A DNA stretch of 38,670 nucleotides from Streptomyces sp. SID8352 (GCF_009862265.1 NZ_WWGX01000113.1:1-38670), one strand, 5' to 3'. Positions 8,691 to 17,182 are shown, counted from the first letter of the stretch. Notes: generated by a model not told the origin, from the letters alone. Program-made: numbers and translations.

Positions 8691-8717
8691 TCGTAGTCTG
8701 TGGCATCTATCACGCAA
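8690..8717 (-). promoter_or_regulatory. Candidate sigma-70-type promoter of the sugar operon
   Basis: On the minus strand a TTGCGT -35-like hexamer (8712-8717) is followed after 16 nt by TACGAT (8690-8695), a fair Streptomyces -10. A TTGACC just upstream is an alternative -35, but its spacing to this -10 is too long. Transcription would begin inside the palindrome. Confidence 0.4.
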
Positions 8718-9248
8718 GGTCAAGCCCCCTTGCGGGAACGCGGCAGGGCCACGGTGCGGAGCACACCCCGGAAAGGGGCGCGAAAACGTCGTCGCTACCG
8801 GGGCTCCGGGGACCCCGGCGGACACCGCGCCCAGCACACGGAGCATCCGTCGTCAACCGCTGCGCACCGCATTCAACCGGCCCTTCCCGGCACCCGCCGA
8901 CGGCGCCGGGAACAGCGCCTCGGGTCGTGCGCAAAGGGAGAGTTGACCGGGAGTATGGCCTTACGACCCGTATGGCTCCGGTTCGCGGAATCGCGTGTTT
9001 GATGCCCTGCCCTGCCCGCGCGAATGGCGCCGCCGCAATCAACCCGGCCTGGGTCGGGCACGCCGTCCTCCCGTACGGGGGCCCGCACGGTCCGCCCATA
9101 CAGGGCCAGGCGCACCATCCGTCCGTACGGGGTGAGTGGGCAACTGCCGTACCGGGCTCAGCTGTGGTGGTGGATCACCGGTCGCTCACACCGGTCCCGG
9201 CGGGAAGGCGGGCGGGCCGGTGCCCGCGATCGGCTCCCGACGCACCCC

Positions 9249-9286
9249 GCCGGCCGAGGGCGAGCGACCGCTCGCCCTCGGCCGGC
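9249..9286. terminator. Strong 17-bp perfect inverted repeat, terminator-like
   Basis: GCCGGCCGAGGGCGAGC (9249-9265) is repeated as its exact reverse complement at 9270-9286, separated by 4 nt. It has no U tract, as is usual for Streptomyces terminators. It is isolated: the nearest gene reading towards it is the minus-strand Nudix gene more than 600 nt away. It may terminate a lost or unrecognised gene. Confidence 0.45.
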
Positions 9287-9367
9287 CTCAGCTGTCGGAC
9301 AGGAAGTCAGGGACCGCCGGTCAGAGAGCCGGAGACCTCTCGGCCGGGGAGCCAGAGACCGACGGAA

Positions 9368-9550
9368 TCACTCCTCCTCTTCCCCACCCCCGCTCGTAAC
9401 CCCGGCGCGCAGGGCCGACTTCCAGATGAGACCTGCGTGTTCGTCTCCGCTGGTCACATGGGGCGGGACGAGCGCGAGCCGCAGTTCGGCGGCCGCTGCG
9501 ACACCGACAACACCCCGTGGACTGATCCGGTTCTCCCAGCCGGTGAAGCG
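9368..9550 (-). pseudogene. Possible gene remnant, unknown function
   Basis: On the minus strand the frame ending at 9368 has coding-like composition over its last 60 or so codons, with segments TGWENRISPRG, VAAAAELRLALVPPHVTSG and DEHAGLIWKSALRAG, then an acidic tail. The W-E-N signature vaguely recalls the recognition helix of an XRE-type HTH, but I do not recognise the family. No good start or ribosome-binding site is visible, and upstream codons look non-coding. It may be a truncated gene or a chance open frame. The hairpin at 9249-9286 could be its terminator. Confidence 0.2.
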
Positions 9551-9556
9551 CCGGCT
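9538..9556. repeat. Inverted repeat (6-bp stem)
   Basis: AGCCGG and CCGGCT flank a 7-nt loop. Part of a hairpin-rich stretch in the gene-poor interval. Confidence 0.35.
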
Positions 9557-9567
9557 CGGCGGTGAGG

Positions 9568-9596
9568 GCCGCTGCGGGCGCTCGCTCCGCAGCGGC
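9568..9596. repeat. Inverted repeat (10-bp perfect stem, 9-nt loop)
   Basis: GCCGCTGCGG (9568-9577) and CCGCAGCGGC (9587-9596) are exact reverse complements. It lies about 300 nt downstream of the Nudix stop codon on the transcribed side, so it may be a factor-dependent or intrinsic-like terminator for that transcript. Confidence 0.4.
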
Positions 9597-9902
9597 TGCC
9601 CCAGCAGGTGACGTTCGCCCGTCAAGGAGCGGCGGCGTCCGATGTGTGCTCCGGAGTCCCTGCTCGAATAACTCAAAACTCGGGGGAGCACCGGCCGGAA
9701 GCCCTCGTACGGGACGTATTCGGCCGTTCGGGCGGTGCGGCCAGTGGGGCCCGCTGCTCGAAGAACCCGAGGCAGCGTGCCGGACATCGCGACGGGGTGA
9801 ATGTCGCCGGGTTCGCTCTCCGCGACGCACCGGGCGGAGTGCGACGGACACGTCGCCCGACCGGATCAGGCGATCGTCACACCGGATCGGGGGATGAGAG
9901 GG

Positions 9903-10529
9903 TCAGGACTCGCAGGGACGCGCGGGCCAGGGCGCCTCGGCCGGACGCAGGGCGTCCAGGCCGTCACCCTGCTGCGCCGCGACGAACGCAAGCACCCCGA
10001 CCACCAGGCAGTTGTTGTGCAGGTCGCCGGCAAGCACACCGCGCACCAGCTCATCGACCGGCACTCGGGCCAGCTCCATGTCGAGCTCCTCGTGTTCGGC
10101 CTCGAAGCGCTCGCCGTCCACCTCGGACAGTGTGCGGGCCAGGAAGATCCGTACGGCCTCGTCGCAGCCGCCAGCGGTGGGGTACACGTCGGTCAGCACC
10201 CGCCAGTCCTCGGCCTTGACATGCGCCTCCTCATACAGCTCGCGCTGGGCGGCGTGCAGCGGGTTCTCGCCGGGCACGTCGAGCAGCCCGGCCGGGATCT
10301 CCCACAGCCGCTGCCGCACCGGGTGGCGGTACTGGCGGACCAACAGCACCCGGTCCTCGTCGTCGAGGGCCAGGACGGCCACGGACCCCGGGTGCACCTG
10401 GTAGTCGCGGCGGGCCACGGAGCCGTCGGGCATGACCACCTCGTCGGTACGGACCGAGGTCTTGTTCCCGACGAACGGAGTCTCTGTCGCCCGGATCTCC
10501 CACCCCTCGGGGACGTCCTTGATCGTCAC
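9903..10529 (-). CDS. Nudix hydrolase, ADP-ribose pyrophosphatase type
   Basis: This protein of about 208 residues has a Nudix fold. The Nudix box runs from WEIPAGLLDVPGE through REL-YEE, with the catalytic glutamates in RELYEEAHV; a histidine occupies the usual glycine position. Flanking segments VLLVRQYRHPVRQRLWEIPA and PTAGGCDEAVRIFLAR are typical of bacterial ADP-ribose/nucleoside-diphosphate-sugar hydrolases, with residues downstream of the box setting specificity. I chose the GTG at 10529 because it has a GGAAGGA Shine-Dalgarno 6 nt upstream and matches the usual MTIKD-type N-terminus. It is not obviously linked to either neighbouring block, and its role is probably housekeeping nucleotide-sugar clean-up. 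Confidence 0.88.
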   Translation of the reverse strand: MTIKDVPEGWEIRATETPFVGNKTSVRTDEVVMPDGSVARRDYQVHPGSVAVLALDDEDRVLLVRQYRHPVRQRLWEIPAGLLDVPGENPLHAAQRELYEEAHVKAEDWRVLTDVYPTAGGCDEAVRIFLARTLSEVDGERFEAEHEELDMELARVPVDELVRGVLAGDLHNNCLVVGVLAFVAAQQGDGLDALRPAEAPWPARPCES

Positions 10530-10934
10530 GTCCTGTCCTTCCACACGTACCCGCAGAAAACACCCCATGCCAAAACCGAAGCACCTGCCTCTTGGAGGCC
10601 TGCTCCCCGGGCCACCGTATACCGCCTCCGGCGCTCCAAGATCAGGCCAGCCCGCACGGGAGCGAGACCGGTACCGTCGGGAGACCCCATCGGGGATGCC
10701 GTGCCGGTACCGCAACGACTCGGGTCGCCTGCGAAGCAGAATCCCAGTTCACCGAGGCTGCGGGCGGCCCCGTTGGCCGAGCTCCGCTTGACATGGGTCC
10801 GGGCCCGGGAGGGGAGCAGTCAAAGATCTGCGTGCCTCACTCAAGCAGCCGCGTCACTGTCCGTGGGCCGCATGGCTATGTCCCCAAGTTGCGAGCTGCG
10901 GGTTCTAGCCACAGGTCTGGGGGAACTTCACTTC
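10530..10934. other. Intergenic region, nothing recognised
   Basis: No coding-like frame, tRNA or obvious regulatory site is visible except the immediate upstream region of the Nudix gene. Two copies of CCGGTACCG lie about 35 bp apart near 10670-10710 around a short CCCC/GGGG hairpin. This region abuts the truncated edge of the IS3 relic. Confidence 0.3.
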
Positions 10935-11354
10935 GGCATCGGTGACCGGCCTGGCCGGCCACTGGTAGTAGGGCTGGCGGGCCAGCTTGAGTACCCGGCA
11001 CGTCACCGCCACCGGCACCCGGTAAGGGGCGCACCGGCGACGGCCAGCTCACGGAGCGGATGCATCATTTTGCCGGCAGGTTCGCCTGCGACAAATACGC
11101 CGCAGCCCGGCGCAGGACCTCGTTCTCCTGCTCCAGCAGCCGGATTCGCTCGCGGCCTCGCGCAGCTCAGCCAACTCACCCGAAACCGGTGCGGACCTGG
11201 CGCCCTCGTCGGTCTCGGCGCGGCGCAGCCACTTCGACAGCGTGATCGGGTGGACGCCGAAGTCGGCGGCCCACCTCAGCGTGACGCCGGGCTTGCGGCT
11301 ACGCGCGACCCGCACGACGCCCTGGCGAAACTCCTTCGGATACGGCTTGGGCAC
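10935..11354 (-). pseudogene. IS3-family transposase remnant (orfA plus start of orfB)
   Basis: The frame starting with GTG at 11354 reads MPKPYPKEFRQGVVRVARSR and DFGVHPITLSKWLRRA, the HTH_Tnp_1 N-terminus of IS3-family OrfA. After AELREA a single-base loss near 11151-11160 shifts the frame; in the +1 frame the expected leucine-zipper part RIRLLEQENEVLRRAAAYLS follows. OrfB begins at about 11055 (MMHPLRELAVAGAP), then needs another frame correction near 11025 to read VAVTCRVLKLARQPYYQW and PVTDAE, after which similarity stops. The catalytic DDE region is absent. No terminal inverted repeats are evident. The element is dead and marks the left edge of the terpene cluster. Confidence 0.8.
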
Positions 11355-11761
11355 TGCAACATCCGTCCAGGCCGCCTCTCAGCAAGCCAGGTCACGTGTC
11401 ACTCATCCGTGCAGCAGTCCCTACGTGTCTCCGAACTCAGCGGCCTGAGCTACCGAGGCCGGTAGGCGGTGGCCAGCACGGAGACGGTGACCTGGTCGAG
11501 TAGGAGAACGTCATCGTGGAGGTCTGCAGGGTTCAGACGGCGCGCGCTTGGAGTCATCCCCACCAGGTCGAGGGCTACTGCCTGACCAAGGACGCGACGT
11601 ACTCGATCCGCTGGGTATCGGCGGCCTCGAAGAAACGATCCAGCCTTGCGTAGATGCTCTTCATCGGTCGGATCGACCGTTCGCGGCGGGAGCTGCTGGG
11701 CCTCGCGTCGAACGCCGAGGGGCCAGTTTCCGGATTTTCTCCGGTACCGGCCTCGACAGCC
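11355..11761. other. Intergenic region downstream of ispE
   Basis: No recognisable gene. A weak hairpin on the minus strand, CCGGA-GAAAA-TCCGG at 11730-11744, lies 18 nt past the ispE stop and could end the long biosynthetic transcript. A short minus-strand frame beginning MKSIYARLDRFFEAADTQRI near 11670 looks like a fragment of an unknown gene. Confidence 0.3.
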
Positions 11762-12718
11762 CTAGGTCCAGTCCGGGGCCGCCGTACAGCCGTTCGCCGG
11801 GCCGGCTGTGACGAGGACGTCGCGGTAGCAGCCGGTCGCGGACAGGGCGGTGGCCAGTGTCGCCGCCGCGCGTGCTGACTCCGTGAGGAAGGCGCAAGTC
11901 GGTCCCGAGCCCGAGACCAGGCCGGCCAGGGCGCCGTGCTCTGGCCCCAGTCGCAGCGTGTCCGCCAGCTCCGGGCGCAGGGACAGGGCGGCTTCCTGAA
12001 GGTCGTTGACGTCCTTGACGGCCGCCGCGAGCAGGGCGGCGTCGCCGCTGTTCAGTGCATCCGTCACCTCCGCCACCCGCTCCTGCGTGGGCCGCTCGCC
12101 GTCGGCAAGCCGCGTCCGCCGCAGCCGGTCGTACTCCTGGAAGATCGCCGGGGTGGCCAGGCCGTGCGGTGACACCGCGAAGACCCAGTGGAACACCCCG
12201 GCGTCGGAAATCTCCAGCGGAGTGAGGAGTTCACCGCGTCCGGTGCCCAGCGCGACCCCGCCGTACAGCGGGAAGCCGACGTCGCTGCCCAGTTCGGCGG
12301 CCAGGAGGAGTAGTTCCTCCCGGGAGAGGCCAAGGCCACACAGCGCGTCGCAGCCCACCAGCGCCGCCGCCGCGTCGGCGCTGCCTCCGGCCATGCCGCC
12401 GGCGACGGGGATGCGTTTGTCGATGTGGACGGCGACAGACGGTTCGACCCCGGCGGCGCGGGCGATCAGGCGGACAGCCCGCGCCGCCAGATTGCCGTCA
12501 CCGGCGGGGATGTCGGCTGCGCCGGGGCCCCGGACGGTGACGGTGAGCCGCGGTGCGGGGGCGAGCCGCACCACGTCGTGGAGGCCGACCGCCAGGAAGA
12601 CGGTGGTGAGTTCGTGGTAGCCGTCCGGGCGGCGGGGGCTCACCGACAGCGCCAGGTTGACCTTGCCCGGCGCCCGGACGGTGATGCCCGCCCGGCGGCC
12701 CCCTCCGGCCTGGCTCAT
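11762..12718 (-). CDS. ispE: 4-diphosphocytidyl-2-C-methyl-D-erythritol kinase
   Basis: This 318-residue GHMP kinase carries out the ATP-dependent fourth step of the MEP isoprenoid pathway. Visible motifs are the N-terminal APGKVNLALSV, the glycine/serine-rich ATP loop PVAGGMAGGSADAAAALVG, and the C-terminal LVSGSGPTCAFL. The length fits IspE. The ATG at 12718 overlaps the ferredoxin stop (ATGA). It is the last gene of the minus-strand run that includes ispH, dxs and ispG, so it is probably a cluster-dedicated copy raising isoprenoid precursor supply; Streptomyces would also have a housekeeping ispE elsewhere. Dxr, IspD and IspF are not encoded in the window. Confidence 0.92.
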   Translation of the reverse strand: MSQAGGGRRAGITVRAPGKVNLALSVSPRRPDGYHELTTVFLAVGLHDVVRLAPAPRLTVTVRGPGAADIPAGDGNLAARAVRLIARAAGVEPSVAVHIDKRIPVAGGMAGGSADAAAALVGCDALCGLGLSREELLLLAAELGSDVGFPLYGGVALGTGRGELLTPLEISDAGVFHWVFAVSPHGLATPAIFQEYDRLRRTRLADGERPTQERVAEVTDALNSGDAALLAAAVKDVNDLQEAALSLRPELADTLRLGPEHGALAGLVSGSGPTCAFLTESARAAATLATALSATGCYRDVLVTAGPANGCTAAPDWT

Positions 12719-13035
12719 GCCGTGCGGACCGGCTGTCCAGCGACGAGCGGGTGGTCGCGCTCGACCGGGCCGAGGCTGCTGGCGCCGCCGGGCGAGCCTA
12801 GCTCGTCGAAGAACTCGACGTTCGCCTTGTGGTAGTCCGTCCACTCCCCCGGCACGTCGTCCTCGTAGAAGATCGCATCGACGGGGCAGACCGGTTCGCA
12901 GGCGCCGCAGTCGACGCATTCGTCCGGGTGGATGTACAGGGACCGCCGGCCCTCATAGATGCAGTCGACGGGGCATTCCTCGATGCAGGCCTTGTCCTTG
13001 ACATCCACACAGGGCTGGGCGATGACGTAGGTCAC
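12715..13035 (-). CDS. 7Fe bacterial-type ferredoxin (FdxA-like)
   Basis: This 106-residue ferredoxin has cysteines at 9, 17, 21, 25, 40, 43, 46 and 50, in the [3Fe-4S]/[4Fe-4S] pattern (ACIEECPVDCIYEG and ECVDCGACEPVCPVDAI). The C-terminal tail follows the actinobacterial 7Fe family. It is a low-potential one-electron carrier. It sits next to korB/korA and in the same direction as ispG and ispH, both [4Fe-4S] reductases needing single electrons, which suggests it carries electrons from the 2-oxoacid oxidoreductase to those enzymes. It could also serve the two P450s PenI and PenM. It overlaps ispE by 4 nt. Confidence 0.93.
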   Translation of the reverse strand: MTYVIAQPCVDVKDKACIEECPVDCIYEGRRSLYIHPDECVDCGACEPVCPVDAIFYEDDVPGEWTDYHKANVEFFDELGSPGGASSLGPVERDHPLVAGQPVRTA

Positions 13036-13087
13036 GGATGCTTCCTTTTGCTCGTGTCGCTGTCGGTGTGCGGTGCTCGTCGGGGGC

Positions 13088-14026
13088 TCAGGCCCCGACC
13101 GTCCAGGTGTCGTTGCCGGCCAGCAGCGCGGCCAGGTCGCCCCGGCCCCACCCGGCGACGGCCCGCTCCAGCTGGTCGTCCATCAGCCGGTCGTAGACGG
13201 GGCGCCGTACGGTGCGCAGGACCCCGATGGGCGTGGGATGCCGTAGCCGGGAGAGGGCGAAGGCGGCGGTGGGGTCGGGGTCCGCGACGTCGTGGACAGC
13301 CTCTCGGCGTCCGGGGTGAGCCGGTAGGGCTTGCCGTGCTCCAGGCGCAGCAGGGCGTCGTCGCGGGTGGCGGGGTTCTTGAGGGCGTCGAAGGCGCCGT
13401 CGTTGAAGATGTTGCAGTTCTGGTAGATCTCCACCAGGGCCGTGCCGGGGTGGGCGGCGGTCTGGCGCAGGACGTCCGTGAGATGCCCCCGGTCGGAGTC
13501 GATCGTGCGGGCGGCGAAGGACGCCTCCGCGCCGATGGCCAGCGACAGCGGGTTGAACGGCTCGTCGAGGGAGCCCATCGGGCTCGACTTGGTGACCTTG
13601 CCCTGCTCGCTGGTCGGCGAGTACTGGCCCTTGGTCAGCCCGTAGATCTGGTTGTTGAACAGCCGGATCTTGAGGTTGACGTTGCGGCGCAGGGCGTGGA
13701 TCAGATGGTTGCCGCCGATGGACAGCGCGTCGCTGTCGCCGGTGACCACCCACACCGACAGGTCGGTGCGGGCGCAGGCCAGGCCGGTCGCGATGGCGGG
13801 GGCGCGGCCGTGCACGGAGTGCATGCCGTAGGTGTTCATGTAGTAGGGGAAGCGGGAGGAGTAGCCGATGCCCGAGACGAAGACGATGTTCTCGCGGGCG
13901 ATACCCAGCTCCGGCATGAAGCCCTGGACGGCGGCGAGGATCGCGTAGTTCCCCGCAGCCGGGGCACCAGCGCACCTCCTGGTCGGACTTGAGGTCCTTC
14001 GCGGTGAGCGGGAGGTCAGTGGGCAC
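13088..14026 (-). pseudogene. korB: 2-oxoacid:ferredoxin oxidoreductase beta subunit, frameshifted
   Basis: The gene starts with GTG at 14026 (MPTDLPLTAKDLKSDQEV, WCPGCG). At a GGGG run near 13948-13954 one extra base moves the homologous reading to the next frame, which carries NYAILAAVQGF, GIGYSSRFPYYMNTYG, GGNHLIHALRRN, RLFNNQIYGLTKGQYSP and LVEIYQNCNIFNDGAF. Near 13300-13312 a missing base returns the homology to the first frame (VADPDPTAAFALSRLRHPT to the stop). The frames are otherwise open throughout. The thiamine-diphosphate motif reads GDSD where KorB proteins carry GDGD. An intact protein would pair with KorA to oxidise a 2-oxoacid with CoA and reduce ferredoxin. Homopolymer sequencing errors remain possible for the indels, but not easily for the motif change. 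Confidence 0.85.
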
Positions 14027-15841
14027 CGGGGTCCTCCGTGTCTTCTGCGTTCTCCTCGATCACAGCGGCCAGCTGCGCGGCCTTGAACGGCATGCCGGAG
14101 ACCTGGGTGTGGGAGCGCACGTCCACCAGGAACCGCCCGCGCAGCAGCAGCGCGAGCTGGCCGAGGTTCATCTCCGGCACCAGGGCCCGGTCGTAACGGC
14201 GCAGCACCGCACCGAGATTGGCGGGGAAGGGGGTGAGGTGGCGCAGATGCGCGGTGGCGACCCGGCCTCTGGCGGCCCGCACCGCACGCACCGCCGCGGT
14301 GATTGGACCGTACGTCGATCCCCAGCCCAGTACCAGCAGCCCGGCGTCCCCGAAGGGGGCGTCGACCTCCAGGTCGGGGACGGCGATACCGTCGATCCTG
14401 GCCTGGCGGGTGCGGACCATGAAGTCGTGGTTGGCGGAGTCGTAGGAGATGTTGCCCGTGCCGTCCTGCTTCTCGATGCCGCCGATGCGGTGTTCGAGGC
14501 CCGGGGTACCGGGGAGCGCCCAAGGGCGGGCCAGGGTCTCGGGGTCGCGCAGATACGGCCAGAAGGAGCCGTCGGGGCGATTCGGCGCGGTGGCGAACTC
14601 CACTCGCAGATCGGGCAGTTCGGCTACGTCGGGGATGCACCAGGGCTCGGAGCCGTTGGCGAGGTAGCCGTCGGAGAGCAGGAACACCGGGGTGCGGTAG
14701 GTGAGCGCGATCCGCGCCGCCTCCAGGGTCGCGTCGAAGCAGTCGGCCGGGGTATGCGGGGCGATCACCGGGACGGGGGCCTCGCCGTTGCGGCCGTACA
14801 TCGCCTGGAGCAGGTCCGCCTGCTCGGTCTTGGTCGGCAGGCCGGTCGAGGGGCCGCAGCGCAGGATGTCGACGACCAGGAGGGGGAGTTCGAGGGAGAC
14901 GGCGAGACCGATGGTCTCCGACTTCAGGGCCACGCCCGGCCCGGACGTCGTCGTCACCGTCAGTGATCCGCCGAAGGCGGCGCCGAGGGCCGCGTTCTTG
15001 TGCCGCGACAGCTCGTGCAGGATGTCCGAGGTCGGGGTGATCGGGTACGAGCCGAGGAACAGCGGCAGTTGCGCGCGCTCGGCGGCGGCCACCAGGCCCA
15101 GGGCGAGGGCGAGGTTGCCGGAGATGTTGCGGTGGCGGCCCGGGGTGAAGGCGCGCTTCGCCGGGGCGACCTCGTAGGAGACGGCGAACGACTCCGTGGT
15201 CTCGCCGTAGTCCCAGCCCGCCCGGAAGGCGGTCACGTTGGCCTCGGCCAGCTGCGGCTTCTTGGCGAACTTGGTGCGCAGGAACTTCTCGGTGCCCTCG
15301 GTGGGCCGGTGGTACATCCAGGACAGCAGGCCCAGATCGAACATGTTCTTCGCCCGCTCCGCGTCCTTGCGGGTGAGTCCCGAGTCCTTGAGCGCCTCGA
15401 CGGTCAGCGTGGTCAGCGCCACTGGGTGCACCCGGTACGCCTCCAGCGTGGCGTCGTCCAGCGGGCTGGTACTCCAGCCACCTTCGTGAGGGCGCGCCGG
15501 GTGAACTCGTCGGTGTTGACGATGACTTCAGCGCCGCGCGGCAGATCGGCCAGGTTGGCCTTGAGTGCGGCCGGGTTCATCGCGACCAGGACGTCCGGGG
15601 CATCGCCGGGGGTGACGATGTCGTGGTCGGCGAAGTGCACCTGGAACGACGACACTCCGGGCAGGGTGCCTGCGGGGGTGCGGATCTCGGCGGGGAAGTT
15701 CGGCAGCGTCGACAGGTCGTTGCCGAGGCCGGCCGTCTCCGCCGTGAACCGGTCGCCGGTCAGCTGCATGCCGTCGCCGGAGTCACCGGCGAAGCGGATC
15801 ACGACCCGGTCGAGCTGTCTGACGGCGGTCGGTGTGCTCAC
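14016..15841 (-). pseudogene. korA: 2-oxoacid:ferredoxin oxidoreductase alpha (gamma-alpha) subunit, disrupted
   Basis: The gene starts with GTG at 15841, overlapping the ispG stop (GTGA). The gamma domain reads VVIRFAGDSGDGMQLTGDR, NFPAEIRTPAGTLPGVSSFQ and VLVAMNPAALKANL. A one-base loss in a G run near 15477 breaks the frame; the alpha domain continues in another frame (TSPLDDATLEAYRVHPVALT onward) and is open to 14016, with a GTG at 15431 available for restart. Near 15000 the text HKN runs straight into AALGAAFGG, so about 16 residues that normally contain the TFQAEDE motif are missing in frame. The normally conserved QRGGPSTG reads LRCGPSTG. This is a paralogue in decay or badly sequenced; I favour decay. 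It overlaps korB by 11 nt. Confidence 0.85.
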
Positions 15842-17013
15842 TTGGCGGTCTCCTGCCCGGCGGACGGGGCGGCCCCGGAAGAGTCGTCGACGTCGTCTTC
15901 GTCCTGCCGCATCAGCTCCGCAAGCTTGAACGCCTCCTCGATGAGCGTCTCGACGATCTTCGACTCGGGGACGGTCCTGACGACCTCGCCCTTGACGAAG
16001 ATCTGCCCCTTGCCGTTGCCGGAGGCGACACCGAGGTCCGCTTCCCTGGCCTCGCCGGGTCCGTTCACCACGCACCCCATGACGGCCACGCGCAGCGGGA
16101 TGTCCATGCCCTCCAGGCCCGCGGTGACCTCTTCGGCCAGCTTGTACACGTCGACCTGGGCGCGGCCGCAGGACGGGCAGGAGACGATCTCCAGGCCGCG
16201 CTGCTTGAGGTTCAGGGACTCCAGGATCTGGATGCCGACCTTGACCTCCTCCGCGGGCGGCGCGGACAGCGAGACGCGGATCGTGTCGCCGATGCCCTGG
16301 GAGAGCAGCACGCCGAAGGCGACGGCCGACTTGATCGTGCCCTGGAATGCCGGGCCCGCCTCCGTCACGCCGAGGTGCAGCGGGTAGTCGCACTGGGCGG
16401 CGAGCTGCTTGTACGCCTCGATCACGACGACCGGGTCGTTGTGCTTCACCGAGATCTTGATGTCCCGGAAGTCGTGCTCCTCGAAGAGCGACGCCTCCCA
16501 CAGCGCCGACTCGACCAGGGCCTCCGGCGTCGCCTTGCCGTACTTCTGGAGGAGACGCCGGTCCAGCGAGCCCGCGTTCACGCCGATGCGGATCGGAGTG
16601 CCGTGGTCCTTGGCGGCCCGCGCGATCTCCTTGACCTTGTCGTCGAACTGCTTGATGTTGCCGGGGTTCACCCGGACCGCGGCACACCCGGCCTCGATGG
16701 CGGCGAACACGTACTTCGGCTGGAAGTGGATGTCCGCGATCACCGGGATCTGCGACTTGCGCGCGATCGTCGAGAGGGCGTCCGCGTCATCCTGCGTGGG
16801 GCAGGCGACGCGGACGATCTGGCAGCCGGACGCGGTGAGTTCGGCGATCTGCTGGAGGGTCGCGCCGATGTCGGACGTGCGGGTCGTGGTCATGGACTGG
16901 ACCGAGACCGGGGCGTCGCCGCCCACGGGTACGGTCCCTACCTGGATCTGACGGCTGGTACGTCGTCGGGCCAGCCTCGGCGGCACCGTCGGCACTCCGA
17001 GAGCGACAGGCAT
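15838..17013 (-). CDS. ispG: 4-hydroxy-3-methylbut-2-enyl diphosphate synthase (GcpE)
   Basis: This 391-residue protein is the penultimate MEP enzyme, converting MEcPP to HMBPP with two electrons through a [4Fe-4S] cluster. The N-terminal TIM barrel contains SVQSMTTTRTSDIGATLQQI, VRVACPTQDDADAL and VIADIHFQPKYVF. The cluster-binding domain has SCPSCGR and GCVVNGPGEA, supplying three cysteines and a glutamate. The start at 17013 (MPVALGVPTVPPRLARR) matches known Streptomyces IspG N-termini; the open frame extends 17 codons further upstream. It is 169 nt downstream of dxs, the largest gap in this part of the series. The next gene downstream is korA, consistent with a need for reduced ferredoxin. 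Confidence 0.95.
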   Translation of the reverse strand: MPVALGVPTVPPRLARRRTSRQIQVGTVPVGGDAPVSVQSMTTTRTSDIGATLQQIAELTASGCQIVRVACPTQDDADALSTIARKSQIPVIADIHFQPKYVFAAIEAGCAAVRVNPGNIKQFDDKVKEIARAAKDHGTPIRIGVNAGSLDRRLLQKYGKATPEALVESALWEASLFEEHDFRDIKISVKHNDPVVVIEAYKQLAAQCDYPLHLGVTEAGPAFQGTIKSAVAFGVLLSQGIGDTIRVSLSAPPAEEVKVGIQILESLNLKQRGLEIVSCPSCGRAQVDVYKLAEEVTAGLEGMDIPLRVAVMGCVVNGPGEAREADLGVASGNGKGQIFVKGEVVRTVPESKIVETLIEEAFKLAELMRQDEDDVDDSSGAAPSAGQETAK

Positions 17014-17182
17014 GACAGTTCCCCAAGAGGGTCGGCCGGTCCGGGCGGACCGGGCTGTGGACATGCTGAGGACAGGCGTGGCGGCGGGAGCGGGCGCGCC
17101 TGGTGAGCGGCTTGCGGGGCGGGCGGTCGGCGGGGGCGTCGCCGTGCGGGTGGACGTCGACCGCCCCTCGGGGTGCGCGGTG

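Larger units (their letters stand above)
8718..9902. other. Gene-poor interval between sugar operon and Nudix gene
   Basis: About 1.2 kb without a convincing complete gene. The open frames here have poor composition (proline/arginine-rich shadows). It contains CCGTACGG palindromes (9070-9079, 9123-9130), a very strong inverted repeat at 9249-9286, two further hairpins (9538-9556, 9568-9596), and a possible gene remnant on the minus strand at 9368-9550. I see no tRNA or rRNA. Confidence 0.5.

Noticed and set aside
11049..11250. Programmed -1 frameshift in IS3 orfA/orfB
   Set aside because: The shift near 11155 lies inside the orfA leucine-zipper region rather than at the orfA/orfB overlap, and no slippery A run is present, so it is damage rather than programmed recoding.
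9801..11465. Long plus-strand open frame of 554 codons across the Nudix gene and the IS3 relic
   Set aside because: It is antisense to the Nudix gene and to the transposase fragments; its product is glycine/valine/arginine-rich filler with no motif, typical of antisense frames in high-GC DNA.
13183..14640. A single 485-codon protein spanning korB and part of korA
   Set aside because: Only its second half is KorB-like; the first half is a shadow of korA in another frame, so this is not a real fusion.
17014..17182. Separate promoter for ispG in the dxs-ispG gap
   Set aside because: The 169-nt gap is extremely GC-rich, and I could not find a credible -10/-35 pair on the minus strand.
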